The notes: a model not told the origin generated them from the sequence alone. Counted from the first letter of the stretch, positions 1 to 6,709 are shown. The stretch: 12,221 bases of DNA from JARRRL01 sp037380725 (GCA_037380725.1 JARRRL010000175.1:1-12221), one strand, 5' to 3'. Made by a program: numbers and translations.

Positions 1-219
1 TTCACCGTCATCGGACGCGCTGAATGTCAGGGATTCAGCTAAGGCCAATTCAGTGGAGAAAGGGATGTTTTTGGCCAGATGCGCCGTGAGCGTAAACAAC
101 ATCACGATAGCGATGATTATGCAGCCTACAACGACCAGCAACATCAGGAAGAAATCCTGCAAGGGGTGATTGTTGCTGTAGTTGATGCCTTCCGGTATTG
201 ATGGATTCTCGTATTTCAT
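1..219 (-). CDS. N-terminal fragment of a membrane protein, probably an M48-family metallopeptidase (runs off the window)
   Basis: The first 73 codons of a gene whose remainder lies beyond position 1. Its ATG (217-219) overlaps the stop of the upstream YbjQ gene in an ATGA arrangement, which suggests translational coupling. A purine-rich AGGAAAA lies just ahead of the start. The fragment begins MKYENPSIPEGINYSNNHPL, followed by one strong hydrophobic segment at about residues 23-46, then a polar region (IPFSTELALAESL). From memory, the N-terminal pattern 'ENP-x-IPEGIN-x-S-xx-HPL' followed by a membrane segment is typical of membrane-bound M48 zinc peptidases found beside YbjQ genes in gammaproteobacteria. 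The HExxH zinc motif would lie outside the window, so the catalytic assignment is inference. Certainty is high that this is a gene and moderate for its family. Confidence 0.6.
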   Translation of the reverse strand, partial: MKYENPSIPEGINYSNNHPLQDFFLMLLVVVGCIIIAIVMLFTLTAHLAKNIPFSTELALAESLTFSASDDGE

Positions 220-674
220 TTTTCCTGCGCTGAGACGAGTGCGGAGCCATAGGCGAAGACCTCCACGCAACGGGCTTGTTGTCTCTGACCCTTGGTGATC
301 GATGCGGTTTCCAGCTTAACATTGATGATGAGTTTGGCCCCGTGACGTTTCGCCTCTTCTTTCATCCGTAAAATGGCTTCTCGGCGGGCGCGTTCCATCA
401 GCGTTTCAAAGGCGTGAACTTGACCGCCAATTAGACTGCGTAAACCAGCAGCGACTACCTTAAAATAATCCACAGCTATGACAACATTACCTGAAACCAG
501 GATCGTGTTAACGGGTAACGTTAAATCCGGAGGAGGGCGACGCTCACTGAAGCAGAGAATATTACGGTAGCGCCTTTCACGTTTACGGATGGATTTAAAA
601 TGGTTACGCTCCGCCGCGCGGCCCACCACGTAACCGAGACTGAGCAGCACAAAAAAGACAACAATATTGCCCAT
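216..674 (-). CDS. Membrane-anchored YbjQ/UPF0145-family protein
   Basis: A 152-residue protein with an N-terminal hydrophobic segment (residues 3-19), a basic linker (about 21-47, rich in R and K), and a YbjQ-type domain (about 52-148). The domain shows the family pattern: a GNVV-like strand, AGLRSLIGGQVHAFE, a helix of the 'L-x-x-ARxEAIxRM-x-x-EA' type, GAKLIINVKLET, and a closing EVFAYGSAL. YbjQ proteins are about 105 residues, were once called heavy-metal-binding on weak grounds, and form ring oligomers; their molecular role is unsettled. The membrane anchor here is an addition to the core domain. It lies 28 nt downstream of a second YbjQ gene and overlaps the start of the probable M48 peptidase, so all three are likely co-transcribed. 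The ATG has GGAG 12 nt upstream. Membrane placement suggests partnership with the neighbouring membrane protein (inference). Confidence 0.85.
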   Translation of the reverse strand: MGNIVVFFVLLSLGYVVGRAAERNHFKSIRKRERRYRNILCFSERRPPPDLTLPVNTILVSGNVVIAVDYFKVVAAGLRSLIGGQVHAFETLMERARREAILRMKEEAKRHGAKLIINVKLETASITKGQRQQARCVEVFAYGSALVSAQEK

Positions 675-702
675 GATTTGGTTTCACTCCAGCGCTATGG
701 CT

Positions 703-1020
703 TCATGGTTCCAGTACTACGGCGGTTCCGTAAACAAATAATTCCGCTGCTCCGGCGGCAATGGAAGAGGTGGAGAATCGTACGTTCAACACGGCGTTAG
801 CGCCGATGGCTCTTGCTTGTTCCGTCATGCGTCGCGTAGCTTCTTCTCGGGCGTCGTTGAGCAGTTCGGTATAACCTTTCAACTCGCCGCCGAAGATGTT
901 TTTAAAGCCTGCCATCAAGTCTCGACCGACGTGTTTGGTTCGTACCGTATTCCCTTGCACCATGCCAAGGTGTTTAACGATTTTTTTACCGGGTATGATC
1001 TCAATATTGCTGATGAGCAC
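703..1020 (-). CDS. YbjQ/UPF0145-family protein, canonical soluble form
   Basis: A 105-residue protein of the usual YbjQ length with no signal or membrane segment. Family landmarks in order are the N-terminal strand ISNIEIIPGKKIVKHLGMVQG, then DLMAGFKNIFGGELKGYTEL, a helix with AREEATRRMTEQA, GANAVLNVRFSTSS, and ELFVYGTAVVLEP. The start is GTG at 1018-1020, supported by a very good Shine-Dalgarno (AAGGAG, 6 nt spacer). It sits 20 nt after the cyclophilin gene and 28 nt before the membrane-anchored paralogue. The two YbjQ copies share architecture but differ widely in sequence, so they are an old duplication and might form mixed rings (inference). Confidence 0.9.
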   Translation of the reverse strand: MLISNIEIIPGKKIVKHLGMVQGNTVRTKHVGRDLMAGFKNIFGGELKGYTELLNDAREEATRRMTEQARAIGANAVLNVRFSTSSIAAGAAELFVYGTAVVLEP

Positions 1021-1040
1021 GATCCACTCCTTTCTTACTC

Positions 1041-1706
1041 TTAGGGTTTGCTGCGTTGTGGCATGCTTTTATCGGCAGCGTCCAAGCTGGCGGCGTCTTC
1101 AATCACCGCTTTCAAGATAATAATGTCTTCACGTGGTACATCCCGATAAATACCACGCTGCTGTGTGGGGGTGGCGGCGATGGCGTCGACGACGTCCATG
1201 CCTTTGATGACGCGTCCAAACACTGCGTAACCGTAGTTGCCGGCGCTGTGATCCAAATTCAGGTTGTCCACCACGTTAATGAAAAATTGAGATGTGGCGC
1301 TGTTGATGTTCGACGTTCTGGCCATAGCGATGCTACCGCGCACGTTTGACAGTCCATTTTTAGCTTCATTGACGATGGCTTGGCGGGTGGCTTTTTTCAT
1401 CATGTTTTTGTCAAAGCCGCCGCCTTGTATCATAAAGTTAGGAATAACACGGTGAAAAATGAGATTATTGTAGTAACCTTCGCGGACGTACTGCAGAAAA
1501 TTTTGAACGGTAAGTGGTGCGCGCTCAGCATCTAATGCCAAAACGATATCACCTCGGGTGGTGATCAAGCGAACGAAGGACTGGGCCATAGCGGGTGGTG
1601 GGGGAGAGCTGACGGAGTCGGCTTGTGCGATCAGTGTTGTGGACCATCCTTGGAGGCTAAACAGCAAGGCAAACAGCCAGATTAGTTTTGATGTGATTGA
1701 ACGCAT
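1041..1706 (-). CDS. ppiA: Periplasmic cyclophilin-type peptidyl-prolyl cis-trans isomerase (PpiA-like)
   Basis: A 221-residue protein. Residues 1-29 are a signal peptide with a cleavage site after AQA (27-29), so the mature enzyme should act in the periplasm, isomerising X-Pro bonds during protein folding. A short proline-rich linker (SSPPPP, 33-38) precedes the cyclophilin domain (about 44-203). Landmarks are FHRVIPNFMIQGGG (84-97, including the catalytic Arg86), GSIAMAR (124-130), SQFFIN (139-144) and YGYAVFGRVIKGMDVVDAI. The position matching the cyclosporin-binding Trp of human cyclophilin A appears to be Asn150, so weak drug binding is expected (inference). A polar tail of about 18 residues follows the domain. 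The ATG has AAGGAG about 12 nt upstream, somewhat far. It is the first gene of the minus-strand cluster with the YbjQ genes and the probable M48 peptidase. Confidence 0.94.
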   Translation of the reverse strand: MRSITSKLIWLFALLFSLQGWSTTLIAQADSVSSPPPPAMAQSFVRLITTRGDIVLALDAERAPLTVQNFLQYVREGYYNNLIFHRVIPNFMIQGGGFDKNMMKKATRQAIVNEAKNGLSNVRGSIAMARTSNINSATSQFFINVVDNLNLDHSAGNYGYAVFGRVIKGMDVVDAIAATPTQQRGIYRDVPREDIIILKAVIEDAASLDAADKSMPQRSKP

Positions 1707-1726
1707 AGGTTTTATTGACTCCTTCT

Positions 1727-1752
1727 TTTCCTTCGTTCGTTTCCTTCGTTGA
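1727..1752. repeat. 13-bp tandem duplication in the ppiA-like 5' leader
   Basis: TTTCCTTCGTTCG followed directly by TTTCCTTCGTTGA (11 of 13 identical). Read on the minus strand it gives two AAGGA motifs upstream of the true AAGGAG, so the cyclophilin leader carries three purine-rich Shine-Dalgarno-like blocks in a row. Confidence 0.8.
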
Positions 1753-1912
1753 CAATGGGTATTGCTTAATGCAGCTAATGTTACTGCCCATCACTGCCGA
1801 CGCCGACTATGGGATCGTCAATATAGCAAATTGTGCTGTAAGGTGGACAGCATTTCAGGTCAAAATCCGGTAGAGCGGGTGAATTTGCATGAGTGGCAAA
1901 GCATATCCTTGA

Positions 1913-1940
1913 TTGCCTCTATACTGACAAAAGCTATATT
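1913..1940 (+). promoter_or_regulatory. Candidate sigma70 promoter for the response regulator gene
   Basis: TTGCCT (1913-1918) and TATATT (1935-1940) are separated by 16 bp. The -35 matches consensus at 4 of 6 positions and the -10 at 5 of 6. A start site about 7 bp downstream would leave a leader of roughly 70 nt before the ATG at 2016. Judged by eye only. Confidence 0.35.
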
Positions 1941-2015
1941 TGACTGAATAAAAGTAATAATCAGGCCACCGAGCAGTAAATCAAGACCAGTCAACGCACT
2001 ACGGAGAGACAGAGC

Positions 2016-3176
2016 ATGAGTGTCCAATCAGCGCTAGTTGTTGATGACTCCAAGTCAGCCAGAGTAACGCTCAGTCGTATGTTGACGGAGCTGGGTGTGA
2101 CGGTATCGTTTGCGGAGTCCGCTGAGGAGGCTTTTTCATATCTTAATGATTCACTTAGTGATTCAAATAAGCCCGATTTGATATTTATGGATCACCTTAT
2201 GCCAGGTATCGATGGTCTACAAGCGGTTAAGTGTTTGTCGCAAGATGAGCGTTATGCGGGCATCCCTGTTGTGATGTATACCTCAAAAGAAGAAAGCGAT
2301 TTTGTGGATGAAGCGAAAGCATCGGGCGCCGTGGGCGTGATCGGAAAGCCAACTCGATTGAATGTTGTAGAACGTGTTTTGTCTGATATCAACACGCTCA
2401 TGGTTTCGCGTGCACAGCAAGAAACCGGTCTGGACGACAGTACAAATACTCCTTTAGCGGAGCATTCGTCTGCCGAACAGGAGAAGTCTGCTTCACAGCC
2501 TGCGCAAGACGACGCCCATGAGCACATTGAATCTATTTTGCGGGAGCAATTGCACAGTCGTGTGTCAGAGGCGATTTCTCAACGATTGCACGAAATAGTC
2601 GGCGGTATTCAATCAGGAGTAAAAACCGACATCGAGGAAACCTGCTTGCGGCCATTACGGGAACGTTTAGACCGTTTTGAGCAAAACCAGCATAACGATG
2701 AACGGAGCAGTGAATTGAAAAAAGCGTGTGATCATGTCAATGTGCTCAAAGAGCGCGTGCGCACGCAAGATGCCAAACTGACCGATTTAGAATATTTTAT
2801 TACTGACAATGCGGAGAAATTTGTTACGCGCGCTGTTCTTTCTCAAGAATTGGAAACCTTTCATCACGATGTGCAGAAAACCTTGGAACAGCGGTTTCAG
2901 ACCTTGATGGGTTCGGTTGATCAGTGTACGAACGCATTTGATTTTGAGAAAGACGAGAACCATCGCTTTGTGCGGAAGCTGCTGGAAGCCATTTACCCCG
3001 TCATCGAGTCCCGTGTCGAAGATAAGCTCAACGCGTTTCTATCGGCTGAGGCGGTCGAGCTCGATGCGAAACCTGCCTCGATGACTTCGGGCTTTTCCGG
3101 TATGATGATCATGACGGTATTGTCAACGTTTATCTCCTTGAGTGCCGCAGCCGTCGTGCTTTTTACGGTATTTTAA
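2016..3176 (+). CDS. Membrane-tethered response regulator: receiver + coiled coil + C-terminal TM
   Basis: A 386-residue protein. Residues 4-127 form a CheY-like receiver with all key residues: Asp10/Asp11 for Mg2+, phosphoacceptor Asp59 (IFMDHLMPG), Thr89 (VVMYTS) and Lys111 (VIGKP). A polar, Gln/Ser/Ala-rich linker (about 130-165) leads to a long, mostly helical region (about 166-345) with heptad-like stretches, for example LRPLRERLDRFEQ and LKERVRTQDAKLTDLE. The end is a single hydrophobic segment (361-385) reaching the last residue, the layout of a tail-anchored protein. There is no DNA-binding, GGDEF, EAL, HD or other known output domain. No histidine kinase gene is adjacent. Phosphorylation could therefore control oligomerisation or partner binding at the inner membrane (inference). 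The start has GGAG 9 nt upstream. It converges with the DUF547 gene, with only 13 nt between the two stop codons. Confidence 0.88.
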   Translation: MSVQSALVVDDSKSARVTLSRMLTELGVTVSFAESAEEAFSYLNDSLSDSNKPDLIFMDHLMPGIDGLQAVKCLSQDERYAGIPVVMYTSKEESDFVDEAKASGAVGVIGKPTRLNVVERVLSDINTLMVSRAQQETGLDDSTNTPLAEHSSAEQEKSASQPAQDDAHEHIESILREQLHSRVSEAISQRLHEIVGGIQSGVKTDIEETCLRPLRERLDRFEQNQHNDERSSELKKACDHVNVLKERVRTQDAKLTDLEYFITDNAEKFVTRAVLSQELETFHHDVQKTLEQRFQTLMGSVDQCTNAFDFEKDENHRFVRKLLEAIYPVIESRVEDKLNAFLSAEAVELDAKPASMTSGFSGMMIMTVLSTFISLSAAAVVLFTVF

Positions 3177-3188
3177 CTGTTTTAACTA
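3171..3188 (+). repeat. 9-bp tandem duplication spanning the response regulator stop codon
   Basis: TTTTAACTG is followed by TTTTAACTA. Because the unit is 9 bp, the duplication gives a second in-frame TAA three codons after the first. No hairpin terminator is visible in this 13-nt convergent gap. Confidence 0.65.
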
Positions 3189-3189
3189 T

Positions 3190-3996
3190 TCATGGAGATT
3201 GATTCAGTCGCCAGTCGTAGTCGAGAAACGTCAGGGCGATCTGGCCATCGTTAATACGGGTGACGCTTGCGGAATCAAGGCCCAGTGCAACAGCATTAGC
3301 CGCCACAAAATCTTCAAGTCGATGAAAGCCCAGCCAACCTTTTTCAAAATCTTCGCGGTACCATTTGAAAATAGCGGACAGTTTTAAGGTGTTGCCTTCC
3401 AGGCGGTTTCGATGGCGATCACTGAGAAAAAGGCGCATTTGATCATTGAGCTGTTCATCCAATTTTGTGCCCACATACGCTTCGGGGCGCAAGGCTGGGC
3501 AACCGATACTGGCGCAGTTCACCGCAAAATGGATACGAGGGTCTTGGTAGCGTTCGGCATCACGCAATAAATCGTGTTCGATGTTGTCGAGCGAGCGCGT
3601 CTCGCCAAGCAGTTCAATGAATTTTTTACTCCATGGTGAGCGAAAAAGACTGCCCAGGTCTTTTATGGATTTCAGATTTGGCCAGGCTGTTAAGATTAAG
3701 TCTACTGTCCAGGCGTTGTAGGCGTTAATCAAAAAGGCCATTTGATCTTCGCGAGACCAGGCATCAAATTGCTCTGGGCTTACCGCCGACAAGGCGCGTA
3801 AATAACGCGACAAATTATTGTGATCTTGCGACATGCCGCGATAGTTCACCACCGTCGCCTTGCCGTCATCCACTGCCGTGACGTGAGCCTGCAACAAAGT
3901 GTTCCAGTCGCCGTGTAGATCGTCGTTTTCAGCCCAGGCGATTGGAAGGGTTAGATAACTGATTAGCAGAGTGATCAGCATGGCTGCTCGTAACAT
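3190..3996 (-). CDS. Secreted DUF547 protein
   Basis: A 268-residue protein with a signal peptide (1-22, cleavage after AWA), hence probably periplasmic. The DUF547 (PF04784) domain fills about residues 45-250: QMAFLINAYNAWTVDLIL (85-102), SLDNIEHDLLR (135-145), then the conserved HFAVNCASIGCPALRPEAY (156-174) with His156, Cys161 and Cys166, and LSAIFKWYREDF (206-217). DUF547 proteins have no settled biochemical role; the conserved Cys/His/Asn set has led to suggestions of a papain-like fold. The ATG has GGAGAAG with an 8-nt spacer. The first 68 nt lie inside the 3' end of the upstream flavoprotein frame, so the two are almost certainly in one operon. From memory, DUF547 genes often sit beside TVP38 and flavoprotein genes. 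Confidence 0.88.
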   Translation of the reverse strand: MLRAAMLITLLISYLTLPIAWAENDDLHGDWNTLLQAHVTAVDDGKATVVNYRGMSQDHNNLSRYLRALSAVSPEQFDAWSREDQMAFLINAYNAWTVDLILTAWPNLKSIKDLGSLFRSPWSKKFIELLGETRSLDNIEHDLLRDAERYQDPRIHFAVNCASIGCPALRPEAYVGTKLDEQLNDQMRLFLSDRHRNRLEGNTLKLSAIFKWYREDFEKGWLGFHRLEDFVAANAVALGLDSASVTRINDGQIALTFLDYDWRLNQSP

Positions 3997-5293
3997 CGTT
4001 TCTTCTCCATGTGTGGTATTTCTTTAACCAAGCCAGCACACGCTGCGGGGTGTGTGCGCGTTTCCATTCGCCGGCGGCGTATTTGTTGGCTTCGGCCCAA
4101 GTGGGGTAGGCGTGAATGGTGCCAAGAATCTTGTTCAACCCCAAACCGTGTTTCATGGCCAGCACAAACTCAGCCAGCAAGTCACCGCCGTGTTCGCCCA
4201 CAATGGTAACGCCTAGGATGCGGTCTTTACCTGGGACGGTAAGTACTTTTACGAATCCATTTGTTGCACTGTCTGCAATTGCGCGATCCAATTCTTCCAA
4301 TTCATACCGGGTGACTTCATACGCAATCCCTTTTTCTTTGGCTTCTTGCTCATTCAACCCGACGCGAGCCACTTCTGGATCAATGAAGGTTGTCCAGGGT
4401 ATGACACGGTAATCCGCTTTGAATTTTTTGAATTGACCAAATAAAGCATTGACCGCCGCGTACCAGGCTTGGTGGGCGGCGACGTGTGTGAATTGGTATG
4501 GTCCGGCGACATCGCCAGCGGCGTAAATATTTGGATATTGGGTTTGTAAGTATTCGTTCGTAACGATGGTGCGTTGTGTTTCGATACCTAATGTCTCTAG
4601 GCCATAGCCTTCCAGTCTAGCGCTACGACCCACTGCGCAAAGCAGCTCATCAAACTCAATATTTATGGTTTCACCGGCGTGTTCCGCAATAAGGAATTTG
4701 CGTGTACCGTTCAATTCACAGCGGATTGCAGTATGTGAAGTCAAAATGGTGACGCCATCGCGTTCCAGAGCCGCTTGGGCAAACGCTGAGACGTCCGCAT
4801 CTTCGCGAACCATGATCCGAGGTGCTTTTTGAACTTGGATGACCTGAGAGCCGAGACGCGCAAAGCATTGCGCTAATTCGCAACCAATGGGGCCACCCCC
4901 CAACACCAACAGGCGTTTGGGAGCTTCATCCCGTAGCGCAAATTGTTCCCACACGGTATCACTCGTGACATAGCCGACTTCTTCAATGCCGGGTAAAGGT
5001 GGGACGAAAGGTCGTGCGCCGGTAGCCAGCACGATGGCGCGACTGCTTAAGCGCTGAGTGTCGCCATTCGGGTGTTGAATCGCCACGGTCCACGGATCGA
5101 GCAAACGGGCGTAGCCTTGAATAACCTCAACACCCAAACTTTCGTAGCGCTCGACGCTGTCGTGGGGTTCAACCTTTCGGATGACTTCCTGCACACGAGC
5201 CATGATGTGACGAAATGAGAAATGTGCTGCTTCGGTCGTCAAAGCATCTGTTGTCAAGCCCGTTTCTGCTGGCTCGGCTTTCTTTAAGTCATC
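3929..5293 (-). CDS. C-terminal part of TVP38-flavoprotein fusion: pyridine nucleotide-disulfide oxidoreductase (out of frame with its N-terminal part)
   Basis: This frame continues the flavoprotein begun at 6210 after a -1 shift. It carries HIMARVQEVIRKVEPHDSVERY, the second half of the FAD domain (ATGARPFVPPLPGIE), the NAD(P)H Rossmann motif LLVLGGGPIGCELAQCFARLG, the FAD-closing motif YAAGDVAGPYQFTHVAAHQ, and the C-terminal dimerisation domain (PEVARVGLNEQEAKEKGI to IHAYPTWAEANKYAAGEW). In HAYPTWAE the His-x-Tyr-Pro-Thr...Glu replaces the HPT...E of lipoamide dehydrogenase, as I recall for this mercuric-reductase-like subgroup. If translated alone it would need an internal start; an ATG at 5201-5203 is in frame but falls inside the domain, and a TTG at 5393-5395 has no conserved sequence behind it. 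The tail after WRR (about 23 residues) overlaps the DUF547 gene. The coordinate start marks where homology-like sequence begins, not a codon choice. Confidence 0.8.
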   Translation of the reverse strand, partial: DDLKKAEPAETGLTTDALTTEAAHFSFRHIMARVQEVIRKVEPHDSVERYESLGVEVIQGYARLLDPWTVAIQHPNGDTQRLSSRAIVLATGARPFVPPLPGIEEVGYVTSDTVWEQFALRDEAPKRLLVLGGGPIGCELAQCFARLGSQVIQVQKAPRIMVREDADVSAFAQAALERDGVTILTSHTAIRCELNGTRKFLIAEHAGETINIEFDELLCAVGRSARLEGYGLETLGIETQRTIVTNEYLQTQYPNIYAAGDVAGPYQFTHVAAHQAWYAAVNALFGQFKKFKADYRVIPWTTFIDPEVARVGLNEQEAKEKGIAYEVTRYELEELDRAIADSATNGFVKVLTVPGKDRILGVTIVGEHGGDLLAEFVLAMKHGLGLNKILGTIHAYPTWAEANKYAAGEWKRAHTPQRVLAWLKKYHTWRRNDVTSSHADHSANQLSNPSNRLG

Positions 5294-5295
5294 GC
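5284..5295 (-). other. Frameshift site in the TVP38-flavoprotein gene
   Basis: Read on the minus strand, the first frame ends ...YGLKPDAMT-stop, while the continuing flavoprotein sequence (DDLKKAEP...) is in the -1 frame. Adding one base restores one frame; for example an extra G in GATGCGATGAC would give GLKPDADDLKKAEP. The sequence has no clear X-XXY-YYZ slippery heptamer in the right register, so a deletion or a base-calling error is likelier than programmed slippage. Confidence 0.75.
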
Positions 5296-6210
5296 ATCGG
5301 GTTTTAAGCCATAGCGATCCGCGTGGCGGATCTGATGCGCCAGTTTGGCGCTTTTTATGAGCGCTTTGCTGGGTACACACCCGTAATTCAGGCAATCACC
5401 GCCCATTTTACTGGCTTCAATCAAGGTCACTTTTGCTTTCACTGCTGCAGCGATGTAAGCGGTCACTAAGCCGCCGGCGCCGGCTCCAATTACAATGATA
5501 TTTCGATCGAATTGTTTGGGTTTCTGATAATTGGCGTAAACCCGCTGCGTTTTAATGCTGTTCAGCACATATTTGGCAAGCAGCGGAAACAGACCCAACA
5601 ATGCGAATGACAGCAACAAGAGGGGAGACAAAATACCCGATAGGCTGTCCAATTGTGCCAGTTGAGTCCCCGCATTCACGTAGACCAGTGTACCGGCCAG
5701 CATGCCGGTTTGGCTCACCCAATAGAAAGTGGTCGCGCGAATGGGGGTCAGTCCCATCAGCAAATTGATCAGAAAAAACGGAAACACTGGAACCAAGCGT
5801 AAGGTAAACAAATAAAAGGCACCGTCTTTCTTGATGCCATTATTTAGGGATGTCAGGCGCTCACCGAAACGGTTATGCACAACATCTTTCAGCACATAAC
5901 GCGAAACCAGAAAAGCAAGTGTCGCACCGATAGAGCTGGCGAAAGACACAAGCACTGTGCCCCATAATAGACCAAATAAAGCGCCAGCGGCGAGCGTCAT
6001 AACGGCGGCGCCTGGCAGAGATAACGCGGTAACCAGTATGTAAAGCAGCAAGAAAGCGCCGCCAATGAGAAAGGGTTGCTCGGTGCGCCATGTTTCGAAC
6101 TGGTCAAGACCTGATTTCAGACCTTGAAGCGTGAGCAACTGATCAAGATCAAAATAGAAAAAAGAAATGAACAGTATTAAAACACATATCAATAAGAACG
6201 CTTTTTTCAT
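5284..6210 (-). CDS. N-terminal part of TVP38-flavoprotein fusion: TVP38/TMEM64 membrane domain + start of FAD domain (truncated by frameshift)
   Basis: 308 residues from the ATG at 6208-6210, chosen because GGAG lies 7 nt upstream; a GTG at 6244-6246 is also in frame but has no better site. Residues 1-20 form a first membrane helix. A TVP38/TMEM64 (SNARE-associated, DedA-like, PF09335) domain follows at about 42-215, with LPGAAVMTLAAGALFG, a run of further helices, and FTLRLVPVFPFFLINLLMG (the conserved R-x-x-P-x-x-P loop). The flavoprotein then starts: NIIVIGAGAGGLVTAY (GxGxxG for FAD, about 237-252) and GGDCLNYGCVPSKALIKSAK with redox cysteines 273 and 278. The frame stops soon after at YGLKPDAMT. 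Intact fusions of this kind are known in gammaproteobacteria at about 710-720 residues, so this gene is the front of a full-length fusion. Electron transfer at the inner membrane is expected; the substrate is unknown. Confidence 0.85.
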   Translation of the reverse strand: MKKAFLLICVLILFISFFYFDLDQLLTLQGLKSGLDQFETWRTEQPFLIGGAFLLLYILVTALSLPGAAVMTLAAGALFGLLWGTVLVSFASSIGATLAFLVSRYVLKDVVHNRFGERLTSLNNGIKKDGAFYLFTLRLVPVFPFFLINLLMGLTPIRATTFYWVSQTGMLAGTLVYVNAGTQLAQLDSLSGILSPLLLLSFALLGLFPLLAKYVLNSIKTQRVYANYQKPKQFDRNIIVIGAGAGGLVTAYIAAAVKAKVTLIEASKMGGDCLNYGCVPSKALIKSAKLAHQIRHADRYGLKPDAMT

Positions 6211-6415
6211 CCGAATGCTCCGTCCGTTTGCTCCGCCATTGACCACTGACCATTGATCGCTCCATATTGCATCAAGTGAAATGAAATAAAGGCGCAGTAC
6301 GGTTGCTGAAATCGTACTTTTTGTAGCAGTATGAATCTTTTAGGAAACGACCATATCATGTTTGCGTTCGGTAAGCATATGAAGTTTTACCCAAGGTCGG
6401 AGCGGGAAACGTGGG

Positions 6416-6431
6416 TTAGAGCATTAGAGCA
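6416..6431. repeat. 8-bp perfect tandem duplication
   Basis: TTAGAGCA occurs twice back to back in non-coding DNA. Confidence 0.75.
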
Positions 6432-6490
6432 TAAGCGGGGCGTAACTGAGGTATAAACAAATGCGGTGTTGAGTGTGCGTTACTTTACTT

Positions 6491-6534
6491 TCGTGTAAAA
6501 ATCATACGATTGTCGTGTGAAATTCATACGATTG
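6491..6534. repeat. Twin 22-bp near-palindromic repeats, candidate tandem operators
   Basis: Two adjacent 22-bp copies match at 20 of 22 positions (6491-6512 and 6513-6534). The second contains a 19-bp near-perfect inverted repeat, TCGTGTGAA-A-TTCATACGA (8 of 9 arm pairs complementary); the first is a weaker version, TCGTGTAAA-A-ATCATACGA. Two copies spaced by 22 bp, about two helical turns, resemble a pair of dimer-binding sites on one face of the DNA. They lie about 280 bp upstream of the TVP38-flavoprotein start and about 340 bp upstream of pyruvate kinase, so the controlled gene is uncertain. The regulator is unknown. Confidence 0.55.
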
Positions 6535-6683
6535 CAACTGGTGCCACGTGATGGCAGTGTGGAGGTGTGATGCGATTGGGCTAGCCCCATCGACAGATGA
6601 CCTAACAAAGTCATAGAATATGGGCGCGTATTGTTTTATCCGTTTAAACCTGTTTGCTTTGCACCAATTCGAGTCGGTTTTGT

Positions 6684-6709
6684 TTGACATGCGTGCAAAA
6701 TGCACCAAT
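6684..6709 (+). promoter_or_regulatory. Candidate pyruvate kinase promoter with palindrome in the spacer
   Basis: A perfect -35 (TTGACA, 6684-6689) is followed by the inverted repeat GTGCA-AAA-TGCAC (6693-6705) within the spacer. The possible -10 (CAATAT or AATATG at 6706-6712) is poor, matching only 3 of 6 positions. A repressor bound at the palindrome would block polymerase. If used, it leaves a leader of roughly 155 nt before the ATG at 6874. Confidence 0.35.

Larger units (their letters stand above)
1707..2015. other. Divergent intergenic region between ppiA-like gene and response regulator
   Basis: A 309-bp region with no convincing gene. It must hold the promoters of the minus-strand cyclophilin cluster and of the plus-strand response regulator. 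I can see a 13-bp tandem duplication next to the cyclophilin start, one fair sigma70-like promoter for the response regulator, and that gene's Shine-Dalgarno (GGAG at 2003-2006, 9 nt before the ATG). Short open frames here (for example near 1762-1947) lack a good ribosome-binding site and protein-like composition. Confidence 0.6.

Noticed and set aside
5284..5395. Programmed -1 frameshifting in the flavoprotein gene
   Set aside because: No slippery heptamer in the correct register and no clear downstream stem; known intact homologues are single-frame.
6296..6322. Hairpin AGTACG/CGTACT followed by T residues, plus strand
   Set aside because: The 6-bp stem has a loop of 11 nt and there is no plus-strand gene upstream for it to terminate; probably chance.
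6331..6456. 41-codon plus-strand frame starting MNLLGNDHIMFAFGKHMKFY
   Set aside because: Composition is protein-like, but there is no Shine-Dalgarno before the ATG and no family resemblance; too little to call a gene.
6502..6708. 68-codon minus-strand frame in the pykA upstream region
   Set aside because: It covers the palindromic repeats and the promoter-like element and has no ribosome-binding site or family features.
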